Shown: in pieces, positions 41,937-51,830 of the stretch
How the letters are laid out: every line of letters begins with the position of its first letter
Numbering within the stretch: the first letter of the stretch is position 1
NCBI RefSeq assembly: GCF_003732265.1
Contig: NZ_MOBK01000014.1
Span: 1 to 64,000 of the forward strand
Direction: 5' to 3'
DNA: 64,000 nt
Origin: Pseudomonas brassicacearum
GTDB lineage: Bacteria; Pseudomonadota; Gammaproteobacteria; Pseudomonadales; Pseudomonadaceae
The notes under the pieces: model-generated
The model's input: the letters and a program-made list of their open reading frames with translations, nothing else
What the model was told of the DNA's origin: nothing
Database searches by the model: none
Position numbers and translations under genes: made by a program

Positions 41937-42485
41937 TCAGAAGTTCGCAGGGGTATTGGCGCTGATGATTTCCGCTTCATCCTGGCCAATATTGCGAAAC
42001 TTGTGCGGCAGGGTTGTCGGGAAGTAGTAGCCGTCACCCGCATTCAGCACACTAATCTGCCCATCAACCGTCAACTCAACCGTCCCCCGCGTAACCAGCC
42101 CACACTCCTCCCCTTCCGAATGCACTATCGGCTCTTCCCCCGAACTCGCCCCAGGCGCGTATTGCTCGCGCAACAGCCGCATCTGCCGGCTCGGCACCGA
42201 AGCGCCAATCAGCAGCAACCGCAGCCCATGACGCCCAAGATCCGGCTGTTCATTGGCGCGGAATACGTATTGGTGCTCGCGCGGTGGTTGGTCGAAGGTA
42301 AAGAAGTCCGCCAAAGACATGGGAATGCCTTCGAGCAGTTTTTTCAGGGAGCTGACGGAGGGACTGACGCGATTCTGTTCGATCAGGGAGATGGTGGCAT
42401 TGGTGACGCCGCTACGCCGGGCCAGCTCGCGCTGGGAGAGTTTGTAGCTTTCGCGTACTAATTTGAGTCGTGAGCCCGTGTCCAT
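41937..42485 (-). CDS. puuR: XRE/cupin transcriptional regulator (PuuR type)
   Basis: 182 residues. N-terminal XRE helix-turn-helix (SQRELARRSGVTNATISLIE, SPSVSSLKKLLEGIPMSLADFF) and a C-terminal cupin (GEECGLVTRGTVELTVDG, YFPTTLPHKFRN). Same architecture and length (about 185) as E. coli PuuR, the repressor of putrescine utilisation. It lies just downstream of puuB on the same strand, so target assignment to the neighbouring genes is well supported. Confidence 0.9.
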   Translation of the reverse strand: MDTGSRLKLVRESYKLSQRELARRSGVTNATISLIEQNRVSPSVSSLKKLLEGIPMSLADFFTFDQPPREHQYVFRANEQPDLGRHGLRLLLIGASVPSRQMRLLREQYAPGASSGEEPIVHSEGEECGLVTRGTVELTVDGQISVLNAGDGYYFPTTLPHKFRNIGQDEAEIISANTPANF

Positions 42486-42894
42486 GACAGCCTTATGCGA
42501 AGAATACTTAAGGGTTATGGGGGTGGATGGCGGGCGACTTTTGGCCGCGAGAGTACCGCTTCCCTGTCCCGGAAATTTGAAAGGCGGGTATTAAATCACG
42601 TTTGGGGGTGTTGCTCAGCAGGTTCGATAACTGGTTAGTGAAAAAGCTGAGGGTGCTCATGTCGGCCGGTTCTGCTGTGTGGGTTTTGGGGGTGTCAGGA
42701 GGGATTGATGGTGGCTGATTTGGCCTCTTCGCGAGCAGGCTCGCTCCCACATTTGGTTTGGGGTGTTATGGGCACCGGTGATCTCCTGTGGGAGCGAGCT
42801 TGCTCGCGATGGCGGTGTGTCAGCTACATCGATGGTGGCTGATATGGCCTCATCGCAAGCAGGCTCGCTCCCACAGTTTGATCGGTGGTGTGAG
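42486..42894. repeat. three REP units (type A) between puuR and puuB
   Basis: REP units at 42727-42751 and 42850-42876 (complement strand) and 42786-42811 (forward), separated by about 35 bp each. The rest of the gap has no gene. Confidence 0.85.
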
Positions 42895-44193
42895 TCAGAT
42901 CCCGAACCGGTCGCGCAGTGCGTAGTACGCGGCGCCCATGGCGGTGAGTGGGGCCTGGAAGGTGCGGCCGCCGATCATTGGCATGTGCGGGAGCGAAGCG
43001 AAGGCGTCGAAGCGTTCGGCGTCGCCGCGGATCATTTCCGAGATGAGTTTGCCGGCCAGGTGCGAGCAGGTGACGCCGTGGCCGCTGTAGCCTTGCATGT
43101 AGTAGGCGTTTTTCTCGATGCGGCCGAATTGCGGCATGCGCGACATGGTCAGCAGGAAGTTGCCGGTCCAGCGGTAGTCGATCTTCACATCCTTCAGTTG
43201 CGGGAAGGTCTTGAGAATTTTCGGCTTGATCAGTTGTTCGATGTCGTCCGGTTCACGCGCGCCGTAGACCACGCCGCCGCCGTACAGCAGGCGGTTGTCG
43301 GCGGTGAGGCGGTAGTAGTCGAGCAGGTAGTTGCAGTCTTCGACGCAGTAGTTGTTTTTGATCAGGCTGCGCGCAACCTTTTCCGACAACGGTTCGGTGA
43401 CGACGATTTGCGAGCCGCACGGCATGCTTTTGCTGGTCACGCGATTGTCGAGGCCCTGCGGCAGGTAGGCGTTACCGGCGATCAGCAGGTACTTGGCGCG
43501 GACCAGGCCTTTGGCGGTGCGCACGGTGATCGGTTCGCCGTAGGTGATTTCCACTGCGGCCGATTGTTCGTAGATTTTGCCGCCCAGGCCGATGATGGCC
43601 GAGGCTTCGCCGAGGGCCAGGTTCAGCGGGTGGATGTGGCCGCCCTGCAGGTCGAGCAGGCCGCCGACGTAGGCATCGGAACCGACTTCACGCTTGATGT
43701 CAGCCGTGTCGAGCATTTTCAGGTTCTTGTTGCCGTAGCGCTCCCAGCTCTTCTTCTGCTCGGCCAGGCCTTTGAGTTGCTTCTTGTTCATCGCGGCAAA
43801 GATGCCACCGGGCTTGTAGTCGCACTGGATGTCGTAGTGTTGTATGCGCTGACGAATGATGTCGGCGCCTTCGAAGATCATGCTGCCGAGAACTTCGGCG
43901 GTTTTGTCGCCGTAGCGTTCTTCGATGACATCGACGTCGCGGCTGTAGGAGTTGACCAGTTGGCCGCCGTTACGACCGCTGGCGCCGAACCCGACTTTGG
44001 CGGCTTCGAGGACGGTCACGCTGTAGCCCGCTTCCGCGAGGAACAGGGCCGAGGACAAACCGGTGTAGCCGGCGCCGATGATGCAGACGTCGCAGTCCAC
44101 CGCTTGTTCCAGCACCGGGAAATCACCGGTGAAGTTGCGTGTGGCGGCGTAGTAGCTGTTTACGTGGGTTTGTTTCACAGAATCTTGTTTCAT
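42895..44193 (-). CDS. puuB: gamma-glutamylputrescine oxidoreductase
   Basis: 432 residues, DAO/FAD family. GAGYTGLSSALFLAEAG dinucleotide site near residue 40, then GFGASGRNGGQLVNSYSRDV and a C-terminal GYSGHGVTCSHLAG. Length and motifs match E. coli PuuB (426 aa), which oxidises gamma-glutamylputrescine to gamma-glutamyl-gamma-aminobutyraldehyde and H2O2. Start ATG follows GGAG. Placed next to aldehyde dehydrogenase and glutamine-synthetase-like genes of the same pathway. Confidence 0.93.
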   Translation of the reverse strand: MKQDSVKQTHVNSYYAATRNFTGDFPVLEQAVDCDVCIIGAGYTGLSSALFLAEAGYSVTVLEAAKVGFGASGRNGGQLVNSYSRDVDVIEERYGDKTAEVLGSMIFEGADIIRQRIQHYDIQCDYKPGGIFAAMNKKQLKGLAEQKKSWERYGNKNLKMLDTADIKREVGSDAYVGGLLDLQGGHIHPLNLALGEASAIIGLGGKIYEQSAAVEITYGEPITVRTAKGLVRAKYLLIAGNAYLPQGLDNRVTSKSMPCGSQIVVTEPLSEKVARSLIKNNYCVEDCNYLLDYYRLTADNRLLYGGGVVYGAREPDDIEQLIKPKILKTFPQLKDVKIDYRWTGNFLLTMSRMPQFGRIEKNAYYMQGYSGHGVTCSHLAGKLISEMIRGDAERFDAFASLPHMPMIGGRTFQAPLTAMGAAYYALRDRFGI

Positions 44194-44249
44194 AGCGTTC
44201 TCCGATGGCCACCGGCAGCGTGCCGGCGACCGTCGCTTTTTTATAGGTA

Positions 44250-45740
44250 TTAGAGCTTGATCCAGGTCGCTTTGAGCTCGGTGTATTTGTCGAACGCGTG
44301 CAGCGATTTGTCACGACCGTTACCCGACTGCTTGTAGCCACCGAACGGCGCGGTCATGTCGCCGCCGTCGTACTGGTTGACCCAGACACTGCCGGCGCGC
44401 AAGCCGCGAGCGAAGGTGTGGGCCTTGCTCAGGTTGCTGGTCCAGACACCGGCGGCCAGGCCGAAAATGCTGTCGTTGGCGATGGCCAGGGCTTCTTCAG
44501 CAGTGTCGAAGGTGATCAGCGACAGCACCGGGCCAAAGATTTCTTCGCGGGCGATGGTCATGGCGTTGGTCACGCCGTCGAAAATCGCCGGTTCCACGTA
44601 CAGGCCGCCGGTGCTTTCGAGGGTGCGGCTGCCGCCGGCGATGAGTTGCGCGCCCTGGTCTTTGCCGACCTGGATGTAGCGCAACACGTTGTCCAGTTGA
44701 CGCTGGTCGACGACCGCGCCGACGGTGGTTTCCGGGTCCAGGGCGTGGCCCGGTTTCCACGCTTGCAGCGCTTCCACCAGCAGCGGAATGAATTGCTCGC
44801 GAATCGAACGCTCCACCAGCAGACGCGAACCGGCGGTGCAGACTTCGCCCTGGTTGAAGGCAATCGCACCGGCCGCCGCTTGTGCTGCGGCGCGCAGGTC
44901 CGGCGCGTCGGCGAACACCACGTTCGGGCTCTTGCCGCCGGCTTCGAGCCAGACGCGTTTCATGTTGCTTTGCCCGGCGTAGATCATCAGTTGCTTGGCT
45001 ATCGCGGTGGAGCCGGTGAAGGCCAGCACGTCGACGTCCATGTGCAACGCCAGCGCCTTGCCGACGGTGTGGCCGTAGCCCGGCAGAACGTTGAACACGC
45101 CTTTCGGGATGCCGGCGTCCAGTGCCAACTGCGCAATGCGAATGGCGGTGAGCGGCGACTTTTCCGACGGCTTGAGGATGAACGAGTTACCGGCAGCCAG
45201 TGCCGGAGCGAACTTCCAGCTGGCCATGATCAACGGGAAGTTCCACGGCACGATGGCAGCGACCACGCCCGCAGGTTCGCGGGTGATGAGGCCGAGCTGG
45301 TCGTGCGGGGTGGCGGCGACTTCGTCGTAGATCTTGTCGATGGCTTCGGCGCTCCAGCGGATCGCGTTGGCGGTCGCAGGAATGTCGATGTTCATCGAGT
45401 CGTTGATCGGCTTGCCCATGTCGAGGGTTTCGAGCAGGGCCAGTTCTTCATGATTGGCCAGGATCAGATCGGCGAAGCGGATCAGAATGCGCTTGCGCTC
45501 GGCCGGGGCGAGGTTGGCCCAGACGCCGGATTCAAACGTGCGGCGCGCGACGGCGACGGCCGCATTGGCGTCGGCTTCGTCGGTGCTGGCGACGTTGGCC
45601 AGGAAACGGCCGTCGACCGGGCTCATGCACTCAAAGGTGTCGCCGCTGAGTGCCGGGCAGTATTGGCCGTCGATGAAGGCACGGGCTTCGATGGTGAGGG
45701 ACTGGAAGCGTTGTTCCCAGTCGCTGCGAGTGTTTGTCAT
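44250..45740 (-). CDS. puuC: gamma-glutamyl-gamma-aminobutyraldehyde dehydrogenase
   Basis: 496 residues, aldehyde dehydrogenase fold. General base Glu266 (LEAGGKSP), catalytic Cys301 (FNQGEVCTAGSR), NAD site FTGSTAIAKQ and WNFPL. Length like E. coli PuuC (495). It oxidises gamma-glutamyl-gamma-aminobutyraldehyde to gamma-glutamyl-GABA, and may take related amine-derived aldehydes. Third step of the pathway, placed between puuB and puuA. Confidence 0.93.
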   Translation of the reverse strand: MTNTRSDWEQRFQSLTIEARAFIDGQYCPALSGDTFECMSPVDGRFLANVASTDEADANAAVAVARRTFESGVWANLAPAERKRILIRFADLILANHEELALLETLDMGKPINDSMNIDIPATANAIRWSAEAIDKIYDEVAATPHDQLGLITREPAGVVAAIVPWNFPLIMASWKFAPALAAGNSFILKPSEKSPLTAIRIAQLALDAGIPKGVFNVLPGYGHTVGKALALHMDVDVLAFTGSTAIAKQLMIYAGQSNMKRVWLEAGGKSPNVVFADAPDLRAAAQAAAGAIAFNQGEVCTAGSRLLVERSIREQFIPLLVEALQAWKPGHALDPETTVGAVVDQRQLDNVLRYIQVGKDQGAQLIAGGSRTLESTGGLYVEPAIFDGVTNAMTIAREEIFGPVLSLITFDTAEEALAIANDSIFGLAAGVWTSNLSKAHTFARGLRAGSVWVNQYDGGDMTAPFGGYKQSGNGRDKSLHAFDKYTELKATWIKL

Positions 45741-45800
45741 GGTTGTGACTCGACGCAGAGGAATAAATGATCGTCAGTTAAAACTTGAAATGCAATCCCC

Positions 45801-45890
45801 TGTGGGAGCGGGCTTGCTCGCGAAAGCGGTGTGTCAGGCGACATAAATGTTGACTGTGCTGCCGTCTTCGCGAGCAAGCCCGCTCCCACA
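45801..45890. repeat. REP pair (type A)
   Basis: TGTGGGAGCGGGCTTGCTCGCGAA and its complement around a 40-nt spacer, between puuC and puuA on the minus strand. Confidence 0.9.
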
Positions 45891-45935
45891 TTTGATGGGT
45901 GGTGTACGCGGAGAGTGCGTACACCCACAGGTCCA

Positions 45936-47312
45936 TCAAACGGTGTGCAGGTACCAGTTGTACTCAAGGTCGGAGATGGAGTTCTCGAACTCGGCCAGCT
46001 CGCTTTCCTTGCACGCCACGAACACGTCGATGTACAGCGGGTCGATGTAACGGGCCATGACTTCGCTGTCGTCCAGCTCGCGCAGTGCATCGCGCAGGTT
46101 GTTCGGCAGGCTCTGCTCGTTCTGCTCGTAGCTGTTGCCTTCCACCGGAGCGCCCGGTTCGATCTGGTTGGTCAGGCCGTGGTGAATACCGGCCAGCACC
46201 GAAGCCATCAACAGATACGGGTTGGCGTCGGCACCCGCCACCCGGTGTTCGATGCGCACCGAGTCCGGCGAACCGGTTGGCACACGCACCGCCACGGTAC
46301 GGTTGTCGATGCCCCAGCTCGGGGAGTTCGGCACGTAGAACTGCGCGCCGAAACGACGGTACGAGTTGACGTTCGGGCAGAGGAACGCCATCTGCGCCGG
46401 CAGGGTCTCGAGCACACCGCCGATCGCGTGTCGCAGCGCGGCGTTCTGCTCGGGATCCTCGCTGGCAAAGATGTTGTTGCCTTCTTTGTCGAGAATCGAA
46501 ATGTGCACGTGCAAACCGTTGCCCGCCTGACCCGGATACGGCTTGGCCATAAACGTGGTGTCCATCTCGTGGTCGTAGGCGATGTTCTTCACCAGACGCT
46601 TGAGCAACACCGCGTAGTCGCAGGCCTTGATCGGGTCGTTGACGTGATGCAGGTTGACTTCGAACTGCGCCGGGGCGCTTTCCTTGACGATGGCGTCGGC
46701 AGGGATGCCCTGCTCTTTCGCGCCTTCGAGGATGTCTTGCAGGCAGTCGACGTATTCGTCGAGGTCGTCGATCAGATACACCTGAGTCGACACCGGACGT
46801 TTGCCCGATACCGGCGAACGTGGCGATTGCGGACGACCGTTCACGTTGTCCTGGTCGATCAGATAAAACTCGAGTTCGAAGGCTGCGCAGATGGTCAGGC
46901 CCAGGTCATCGAACTTGCGCACGATATTGGCCAACACTTCTCGCGGGTCGGCAAAGAACGGCTGGCCTTCGAGTTCGTGCATGGTCATCAGCAACTGAGC
47001 GGTCGGGCGCTTCTGCCACGGCTCAATGCTCAGGGTACCGGGGATGGGGAAGCAGATTCGGTCAGAGTCGCCGATGTCCAGACCCAGGCCGGTGCTTTCC
47101 ACCGTGGAACCGTTGATGTCCAGAGCAAACAGGGACGCCGGCAGGTTAATGCCTTTTTCGTAGACCTTATGAAGACTGGTGCGCTCGATGCGCTTGCCGC
47201 GCACCACGCCGTTCATATCCGCAATCAGAAGGTCGACGTACAAAACCTCAGGATATTTCTTAAGGAATGCGTTTGCTTCGTTGAGTTGAACGGCACGCAG
47301 AGGGACCGACAT
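45936..47312 (-). CDS. puuA: gamma-glutamylputrescine synthetase (glutamine synthetase family)
   Basis: 458 residues. Glutamine synthetase fold: AAFELEFYLID, HHVNDPIKACDY, GNGLHVHISI (His of the ammonia/amine site), then NSYRRFGAQFYVP and RIEHRVAGADANPYL. Pseudomonas versions are called SpuI/PauA. It ligates glutamate to putrescine with ATP and so starts the pathway. Transcribed divergently from puuD. Confidence 0.94.
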   Translation of the reverse strand: MSVPLRAVQLNEANAFLKKYPEVLYVDLLIADMNGVVRGKRIERTSLHKVYEKGINLPASLFALDINGSTVESTGLGLDIGDSDRICFPIPGTLSIEPWQKRPTAQLLMTMHELEGQPFFADPREVLANIVRKFDDLGLTICAAFELEFYLIDQDNVNGRPQSPRSPVSGKRPVSTQVYLIDDLDEYVDCLQDILEGAKEQGIPADAIVKESAPAQFEVNLHHVNDPIKACDYAVLLKRLVKNIAYDHEMDTTFMAKPYPGQAGNGLHVHISILDKEGNNIFASEDPEQNAALRHAIGGVLETLPAQMAFLCPNVNSYRRFGAQFYVPNSPSWGIDNRTVAVRVPTGSPDSVRIEHRVAGADANPYLLMASVLAGIHHGLTNQIEPGAPVEGNSYEQNEQSLPNNLRDALRELDDSEVMARYIDPLYIDVFVACKESELAEFENSISDLEYNWYLHTV

Positions 47313-47596
47313 GATGCACCTATTTTTTAGCTGTTAATTATTATGTTCACTACCCTTTCACGAGCCCAGTCAACCCGAACGGCAAAGTGAAGTCAATAGC
47401 GAACACTTAGCCCTTCAACCTTTATTTTGGGGCCTTTTATGGGCACGAGAGTGCCAGATCAGTCCTGCACACCACGTAAATGCTGAAGATCGGACGTGTG
47501 GCGTTTAGAATTTTTTACATGAGAGTTGTTAATTAAAATCAACAAGGCTAAGCTCCGGAAAAGCTCGTTCAAGTGTGAAACTTCGAGGTGATAAAA
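47313..47596. promoter_or_regulatory. divergent puuA/puuD promoter region
   Basis: 284 bp. TGTTCACT (47344-47351) faces AGCGAACA (47398-47405), an inverted repeat with one mismatch (TGTTCRCT), and GGGCAC-GAGA-GTGCC is a small palindrome near 47441. Either may bind PuuR or a PauR homologue; neither is proven. Confidence 0.35.
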
Positions 47597-48358
47597 ATGG
47601 CATTCAAGCCATTGATCGGCGTTACTGCATGCGTCAAACAGATTGGCCTGCACCCCTACCACATCAGCGGCGACAAGTACTTGCGTGCTGTCAGCGTCGC
47701 GGCGTTGGGGCTGCCTGTGGTCATACCTTCCCTGGGCGAATTGACTGAAATCGAGGATGTGCTCGCGCATCTCGACGGTCTGCTGCTGACCGGCTCTCCT
47801 TCGAATGTGGAACCTTTCCACTATCAAGGCCCGACCAGCGCTCACGGCACGGATCACGATCCGGCGCGGGATGCCACGACCCTTCCTTTATTACGTGCGG
47901 CCATTGCGGCCGGCGTGCCGGTGCTCGGCATCTGCCGGGGCTTCCAGGAAATGAACGTGGCGTTTGGTGGCAGCCTGCACCAGAAGGTCCACGAACTGCC
48001 GGGCATGCTCGATCACCGCGAGGCGGACAGTCCTGAGCTGGCGGTGCAATACGCACCGGCCCATGCGGTGACTGTGCAACCGGGCGGCGTATTTGAAGCC
48101 CTGGAGTTGCCGACGGAGTTCATGGTCAATTCGATTCACAGTCAGGGCATCGACAGACTCGCCCCCGGCCTGCGTGCCGAAGCGATTGCGCCGGACGGTT
48201 TGATCGAGGCGATCTCGGTGGAGCACAGCCCGACGTTTGCCGTCGGCGTGCAATGGCACCCGGAATGGCAGGTGCTCAGCAATCCTCCTTATTTGAGTAT
48301 TTTCCAGGCGTTCGGCGATGCGTGCCGGCGACGGGCCGCGCTGCGTAAAAGCCGCTGA
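47597..48358 (+). CDS. puuD: gamma-glutamyl-GABA hydrolase
   Basis: 253 residues. Class I glutamine amidotransferase (peptidase C26): nucleophile Cys113 in GICRGFQEMN, His221 and Glu223 in WHPEW. Start ATG 47597 has GAGG about 10 nt upstream. It frees GABA and glutamate from gamma-glutamyl-GABA, the last step of the Puu pathway (PauD in Pseudomonas). Confidence 0.93.
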   Translation: MAFKPLIGVTACVKQIGLHPYHISGDKYLRAVSVAALGLPVVIPSLGELTEIEDVLAHLDGLLLTGSPSNVEPFHYQGPTSAHGTDHDPARDATTLPLLRAAIAAGVPVLGICRGFQEMNVAFGGSLHQKVHELPGMLDHREADSPELAVQYAPAHAVTVQPGGVFEALELPTEFMVNSIHSQGIDRLAPGLRAEAIAPDGLIEAISVEHSPTFAVGVQWHPEWQVLSNPPYLSIFQAFGDACRRRAALRKSR

Positions 48359-48533
48359 CTGAATAAACAAACAACCGATTACTGCCCCCGCGAGTCAGAC
48401 GGGCGTGCCTTTGCGCGCCCGCCCCTCGCGACAGCAACACTGCGATAACAACAAGTACTACCAGGCAGCCAGGACGGCGGCGCCGAATAAGCCCGATGGG
48501 TATGGACGATGTCAGTGAGCCAGGTGCAGTCCA

Positions 48534-48623
48534 TGTGGGAGCGGGCTTGCTCGCGAATGCAGGGTATCAGTCGACATCATTGTTACCTGACACACCGCTT
48601 TCGCGAGCAAGCCCGCTCCCACA
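48534..48623. repeat. REP pair (type A)
   Basis: TGTGGGAGCGGGCTTGCTCGCGAA and complement with an inner TCAGTCGACATCA..TGTTACCTGA spacer, in the 370-bp gap between puuD and the transporter operon; no other gene seen there. Confidence 0.9.
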
Positions 48624-48728
48624 GGGGATCTTCGCTGATCTGACTGACATCGTCCGCCCCCAGGCTTGCAATCAACTATTAAGTCAGGCCGCGTTGGCCC
48701 GACGACTGAAACCTGTTGGGAGTTTCAC

Positions 48729-49871
48729 ATGGCAAACGCCTCCAGCACTTACAGGAAGGCTCTTGAAGGTCACCAGACATCGAAAAAGGTGTTGTTGAAG
48801 GTCGACCGCGTCACCAAGAAGTTCGACGAAACCTGCGCAGTAGACGATGTCTCGCTCGAGATTCATCAAGGCGAAATCTTCGCCCTGCTCGGCGGCTCCG
48901 GCTCCGGTAAATCGACCCTGCTGCGAATGCTCGCAGGCTTCGAGCGCCCGACCGATGGGAGGATTTTCCTCGACGGCGTGGACATCACCGACATGCCGCC
49001 GTACGAGCGGCCGATCAACATGATGTTCCAGTCGTACGCCTTGTTCCCGCACATGACGGTGGCGCAGAACATCGCCTTCGGCCTCAAGCAGGACCGTTTG
49101 CCCGCCATTGAAATCGACGCCCGCGTCGAAGAAATGCTGCGCCTGGTGCACATGACCCAATACGCCAAGCGCAAGCCGCATCAACTGTCGGGCGGCCAGC
49201 GTCAGCGTGTGGCCCTCGCCCGCTCCCTGGCCAAGCGTCCGAAGCTGTTGCTGCTCGACGAACCGATGGGCGCACTGGATAAAAAGCTGCGTTCGCAGAT
49301 GCAACTGGAGCTGGTTGAAATCATCGAGCGCGTCGGCGTGACGTGCGTGATGGTGACCCACGACCAGGAAGAGGCCATGACCATGGCCCAGCGCATCGCG
49401 ATCATGCACCTGGGCTGGATCGCGCAAATCGGCAGCCCGGTCGACATCTATGAAGCACCGGTCAGCCGCATGGTCTGCGAGTTCATCGGCAACGTGAACG
49501 CCTTCGACGGCACCGTGGTGGAAGACCTTGAAGGTCACGCGATCATCCACAGCCCGGACCTGGAACAGAAGATCTACGTTGGTCACGGCGTCAGCACCTC
49601 GGTGCAGGACAAGTCGATCACCTACGCGATCCGCCCGGAAAAAATGCTGGTCAGCACGGTCAAGCCGGAGAACCGCTACAACTGGTCCAAAGGCAAAGTG
49701 CATGACATCGCCTACCTCGGCGGTCACTCGGTGTTCTACGTCGAACTGCCAAGCGGCAAAGTCGTGCAGTCGTTCATGGCCAACGCCGAACGCCGCGGCG
49801 CGCGTCCGACCTGGGACGACACCGTCTACGTGTGGTGGGAAGACGACAGCGGCGTGGTACTGCGCTCATGA
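48729..49871 (+). CDS. potG: putrescine ABC transporter ATPase
   Basis: 380 residues. Walker A GGSGSGKSTLLRML, Q-loop MFQSYALFPHM, signature LSGGQRQRVALARSL, Walker B LLLLDEP, H-loop VMVTHDQEEAMT; C-terminal TOBE part (ITYAIRPEKMLVS). Belongs to the PotG/PotA/SpuF group. ATG 48729 preceded by GGGAG. First gene of a four-gene importer operon; stop overlaps the permease start (ATGA). Confidence 0.93.
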   Translation: MANASSTYRKALEGHQTSKKVLLKVDRVTKKFDETCAVDDVSLEIHQGEIFALLGGSGSGKSTLLRMLAGFERPTDGRIFLDGVDITDMPPYERPINMMFQSYALFPHMTVAQNIAFGLKQDRLPAIEIDARVEEMLRLVHMTQYAKRKPHQLSGGQRQRVALARSLAKRPKLLLLDEPMGALDKKLRSQMQLELVEIIERVGVTCVMVTHDQEEAMTMAQRIAIMHLGWIAQIGSPVDIYEAPVSRMVCEFIGNVNAFDGTVVEDLEGHAIIHSPDLEQKIYVGHGVSTSVQDKSITYAIRPEKMLVSTVKPENRYNWSKGKVHDIAYLGGHSVFYVELPSGKVVQSFMANAERRGARPTWDDTVYVWWEDDSGVVLRS

Positions 49872-50782
49872 AAACACTCAATCAGCAGTTCATGCGGCTG
49901 ATGCCGAGTGGTCGAAAGCTCGTCATCGGGGTTCCCTTCCTGTGGCTGTGCCTGTTTTTCCTGTTGCCGTTCTTCCTGGTGATGAAGATCAGCTTCTCGG
50001 AAGCGGCACTGGCCATTCCTCCTTACTCGGAGATCTACACCTACGCCGAACAGAAGTTTCAGCTGTTCCTCAACGTTGGCAACTACCTGTTGCTGACCGA
50101 CGATGAGCTGTACCTCTCGGCCTACCTCGGCTCGTTGAAGGTCGCGTTTTTCAGCACGCTGATGTGCCTGGTAATCGGTTTTCCGATGGCCTACGCCATT
50201 ACCAAGGCCAACAAGGAAACGCAAAACGTCCTGATGCTGTTGATCATGATGCCGACCTGGACCGCGATCCTGATCCGCGTTTACGCGTGGATGGGCATCC
50301 TCAGCAACAACGGCCTGCTCAATGCGTTTTTGATGTGGACCGGGCTGACCGATCACCCGATCGAGATCCTCAACACCAACACCGCGGTCTATATCGGGGT
50401 TGTTTACGCCTACTTGCCGTTCATGGTGTTGCCGCTGTACGCCAACCTGGTCAAGCACGATCAAAGCCTGCTGGAAGCGGGTTCAGATTTGGGTTCTAGC
50501 AACTTCAACAACTTCTGGAAAATCACCGTGCCGCTGGCCAAGAACGGCATCATCGCCGGCTGCATGCTGGTGTTCATTCCGGTGGTGGGTGAGTTCGTGA
50601 TTCCGGAACTGCTGGGCGGCCCGGAGACCCTGATGATCGGTCGCGTGCTGTGGCAAGAGTTCTTCAACAACCGCGACTGGCCGGTGGCGTCTGCCCTGGC
50701 GGTGGTGATGCTGTTGATCCTGATTGTGCCGATTCTGCTGTTCAACCGCAGCCAGGCCAAAGAGATGGAGGCACGGGGATGA
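49868..50782 (+). CDS. potH: putrescine ABC transporter permease
   Basis: 304 residues, six membrane helices, with an EAGSDLGSSNFNNFWKITVP cytoplasmic loop (EAA motif) contacting the ATPase. SpuG/PotH type. Translationally coupled to the ATPase gene on one side and to the second permease on the other. Confidence 0.93.
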   Translation: MKTLNQQFMRLMPSGRKLVIGVPFLWLCLFFLLPFFLVMKISFSEAALAIPPYSEIYTYAEQKFQLFLNVGNYLLLTDDELYLSAYLGSLKVAFFSTLMCLVIGFPMAYAITKANKETQNVLMLLIMMPTWTAILIRVYAWMGILSNNGLLNAFLMWTGLTDHPIEILNTNTAVYIGVVYAYLPFMVLPLYANLVKHDQSLLEAGSDLGSSNFNNFWKITVPLAKNGIIAGCMLVFIPVVGEFVIPELLGGPETLMIGRVLWQEFFNNRDWPVASALAVVMLLILIVPILLFNRSQAKEMEARG

Positions 50783-51663
50783 AACGTTTCGGTTTTTCAA
50801 AAATGATGCTGGTGTTCGGCCTGTCGTTTATCTACCTGCCGATGCTGATCCTGGTGATCTACTCGTTCAACGCCTCGAAACTGGTGACGGTGTGGGGTGG
50901 CTGGTCGTTCAAGTGGTACGCCGGCCTGCTCGACAACACGCAACTGATGGGCTCGGTGGTGCGCTCGCTGGAAATCGCCTGCTACACGTCGGTGGCCGCA
51001 GTCGCACTCGGTACGCTGGCGGCGTTTGTGCTGACTCGCGTGACGCGCTTCAAGGGTCGTACGCTGTTCGGCGGCCTGGTGACGGCGCCGCTGGTGATGC
51101 CGGAAGTGATCACCGGTCTGTCGCTGTTGCTGCTGTTCGTGGCGATGGCGCAGTTGATCGGCTGGCCGCAGGAGCGTGGCATCGTCACGATCTGGATCGC
51201 CCACACCACGTTCTGTGCGGCGTATGTGGCGGTGGTGGTTTCCGCCCGTTTGCGTGAGCTGGACCTGTCCATCGAAGAAGCGGCCATGGACCTCGGGGCC
51301 AAGCCATTCAAGGTGTTTTTCCTGATCACCATTCCGATGATTGCGCCTTCGCTGGCAGCCGGCGGCATGATGTCGTTTGCCTTGTCGCTGGATGACCTGG
51401 TGTTGGCTAGCTTCGTGTCCGGACCGGGTTCGACGACCTTGCCGATGGAAGTGTTCTCGGCGGTGCGTCTGGGCGTGAAGCCTGAGATCAACGCCGTGGC
51501 CAGCCTGATTCTGCTCGCCGTTTCGATCGTGACCTTCATGGTCTGGTACTTCAGCCGCCGCGCTGAAGCCACCCGTAAACGTGCGATCCAGGAAGCGATG
51601 GACCAGACCGCCAGCGAGTCGTGGAAGCAACCGAACAAGCAAATGGCTGGAGCAACGGCTTAA
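50779..51663 (+). CDS. potI: putrescine ABC transporter permease
   Basis: 294 residues, six helices (VFGLSFIYLPMLILVIYSF at the start) and the EAA loop EEAAMDLGAKPFKVFFLITI. SpuH/PotI type. Its ATG overlaps the potH stop by four bases. The C-terminal tail is long and polar. Confidence 0.93.
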   Translation: MKRFGFSKMMLVFGLSFIYLPMLILVIYSFNASKLVTVWGGWSFKWYAGLLDNTQLMGSVVRSLEIACYTSVAAVALGTLAAFVLTRVTRFKGRTLFGGLVTAPLVMPEVITGLSLLLLFVAMAQLIGWPQERGIVTIWIAHTTFCAAYVAVVVSARLRELDLSIEEAAMDLGAKPFKVFFLITIPMIAPSLAAGGMMSFALSLDDLVLASFVSGPGSTTLPMEVFSAVRLGVKPEINAVASLILLAVSIVTFMVWYFSRRAEATRKRAIQEAMDQTASESWKQPNKQMAGATA

Positions 51664-51680
51664 AGCCGTTGTTGAGTTAA

Positions 51681-51794
51681 CTGTGGCGAGGGAGCTTGCT
51701 CCCGCTTGAGTGCGCAGCACTCACAAAGTTGGCAAGGTGCCAGAATTTTTGGGGCCGCTGCGCAGCCCAGCGGGAGCAAGCTCCCTCGCCACAG
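51681..51794. repeat. REP-like pair (type C: TGTGGCGAGGGAGCTTGCTCCCGC)
   Basis: Inverted pair with spacer containing GCGCAGCACTC..GGCCGCTGCGCAGC. A different REP class from the TGTGGGAGC type. Lies between potI and potF. Confidence 0.9.
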
Positions 51795-51830
51795 GTTTTG
51801 TGTTCTAAATAAAAGAATGGAGTTGTACCG

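Noticed and set aside
42727..42876. Possible short CRISPR-like array (three similar units about 60 bp apart)
   Set aside because: Units alternate in orientation, match the REP consensus used elsewhere in the window, and no cas genes are present.
47441..47456. Sigma-54 promoter resembling TGGCAC-N5-TTGC upstream of puuD or puuA
   Set aside because: The GG to GC distance is one base short in the matching register; better explained as a small GGCAC/GTGCC palindrome.
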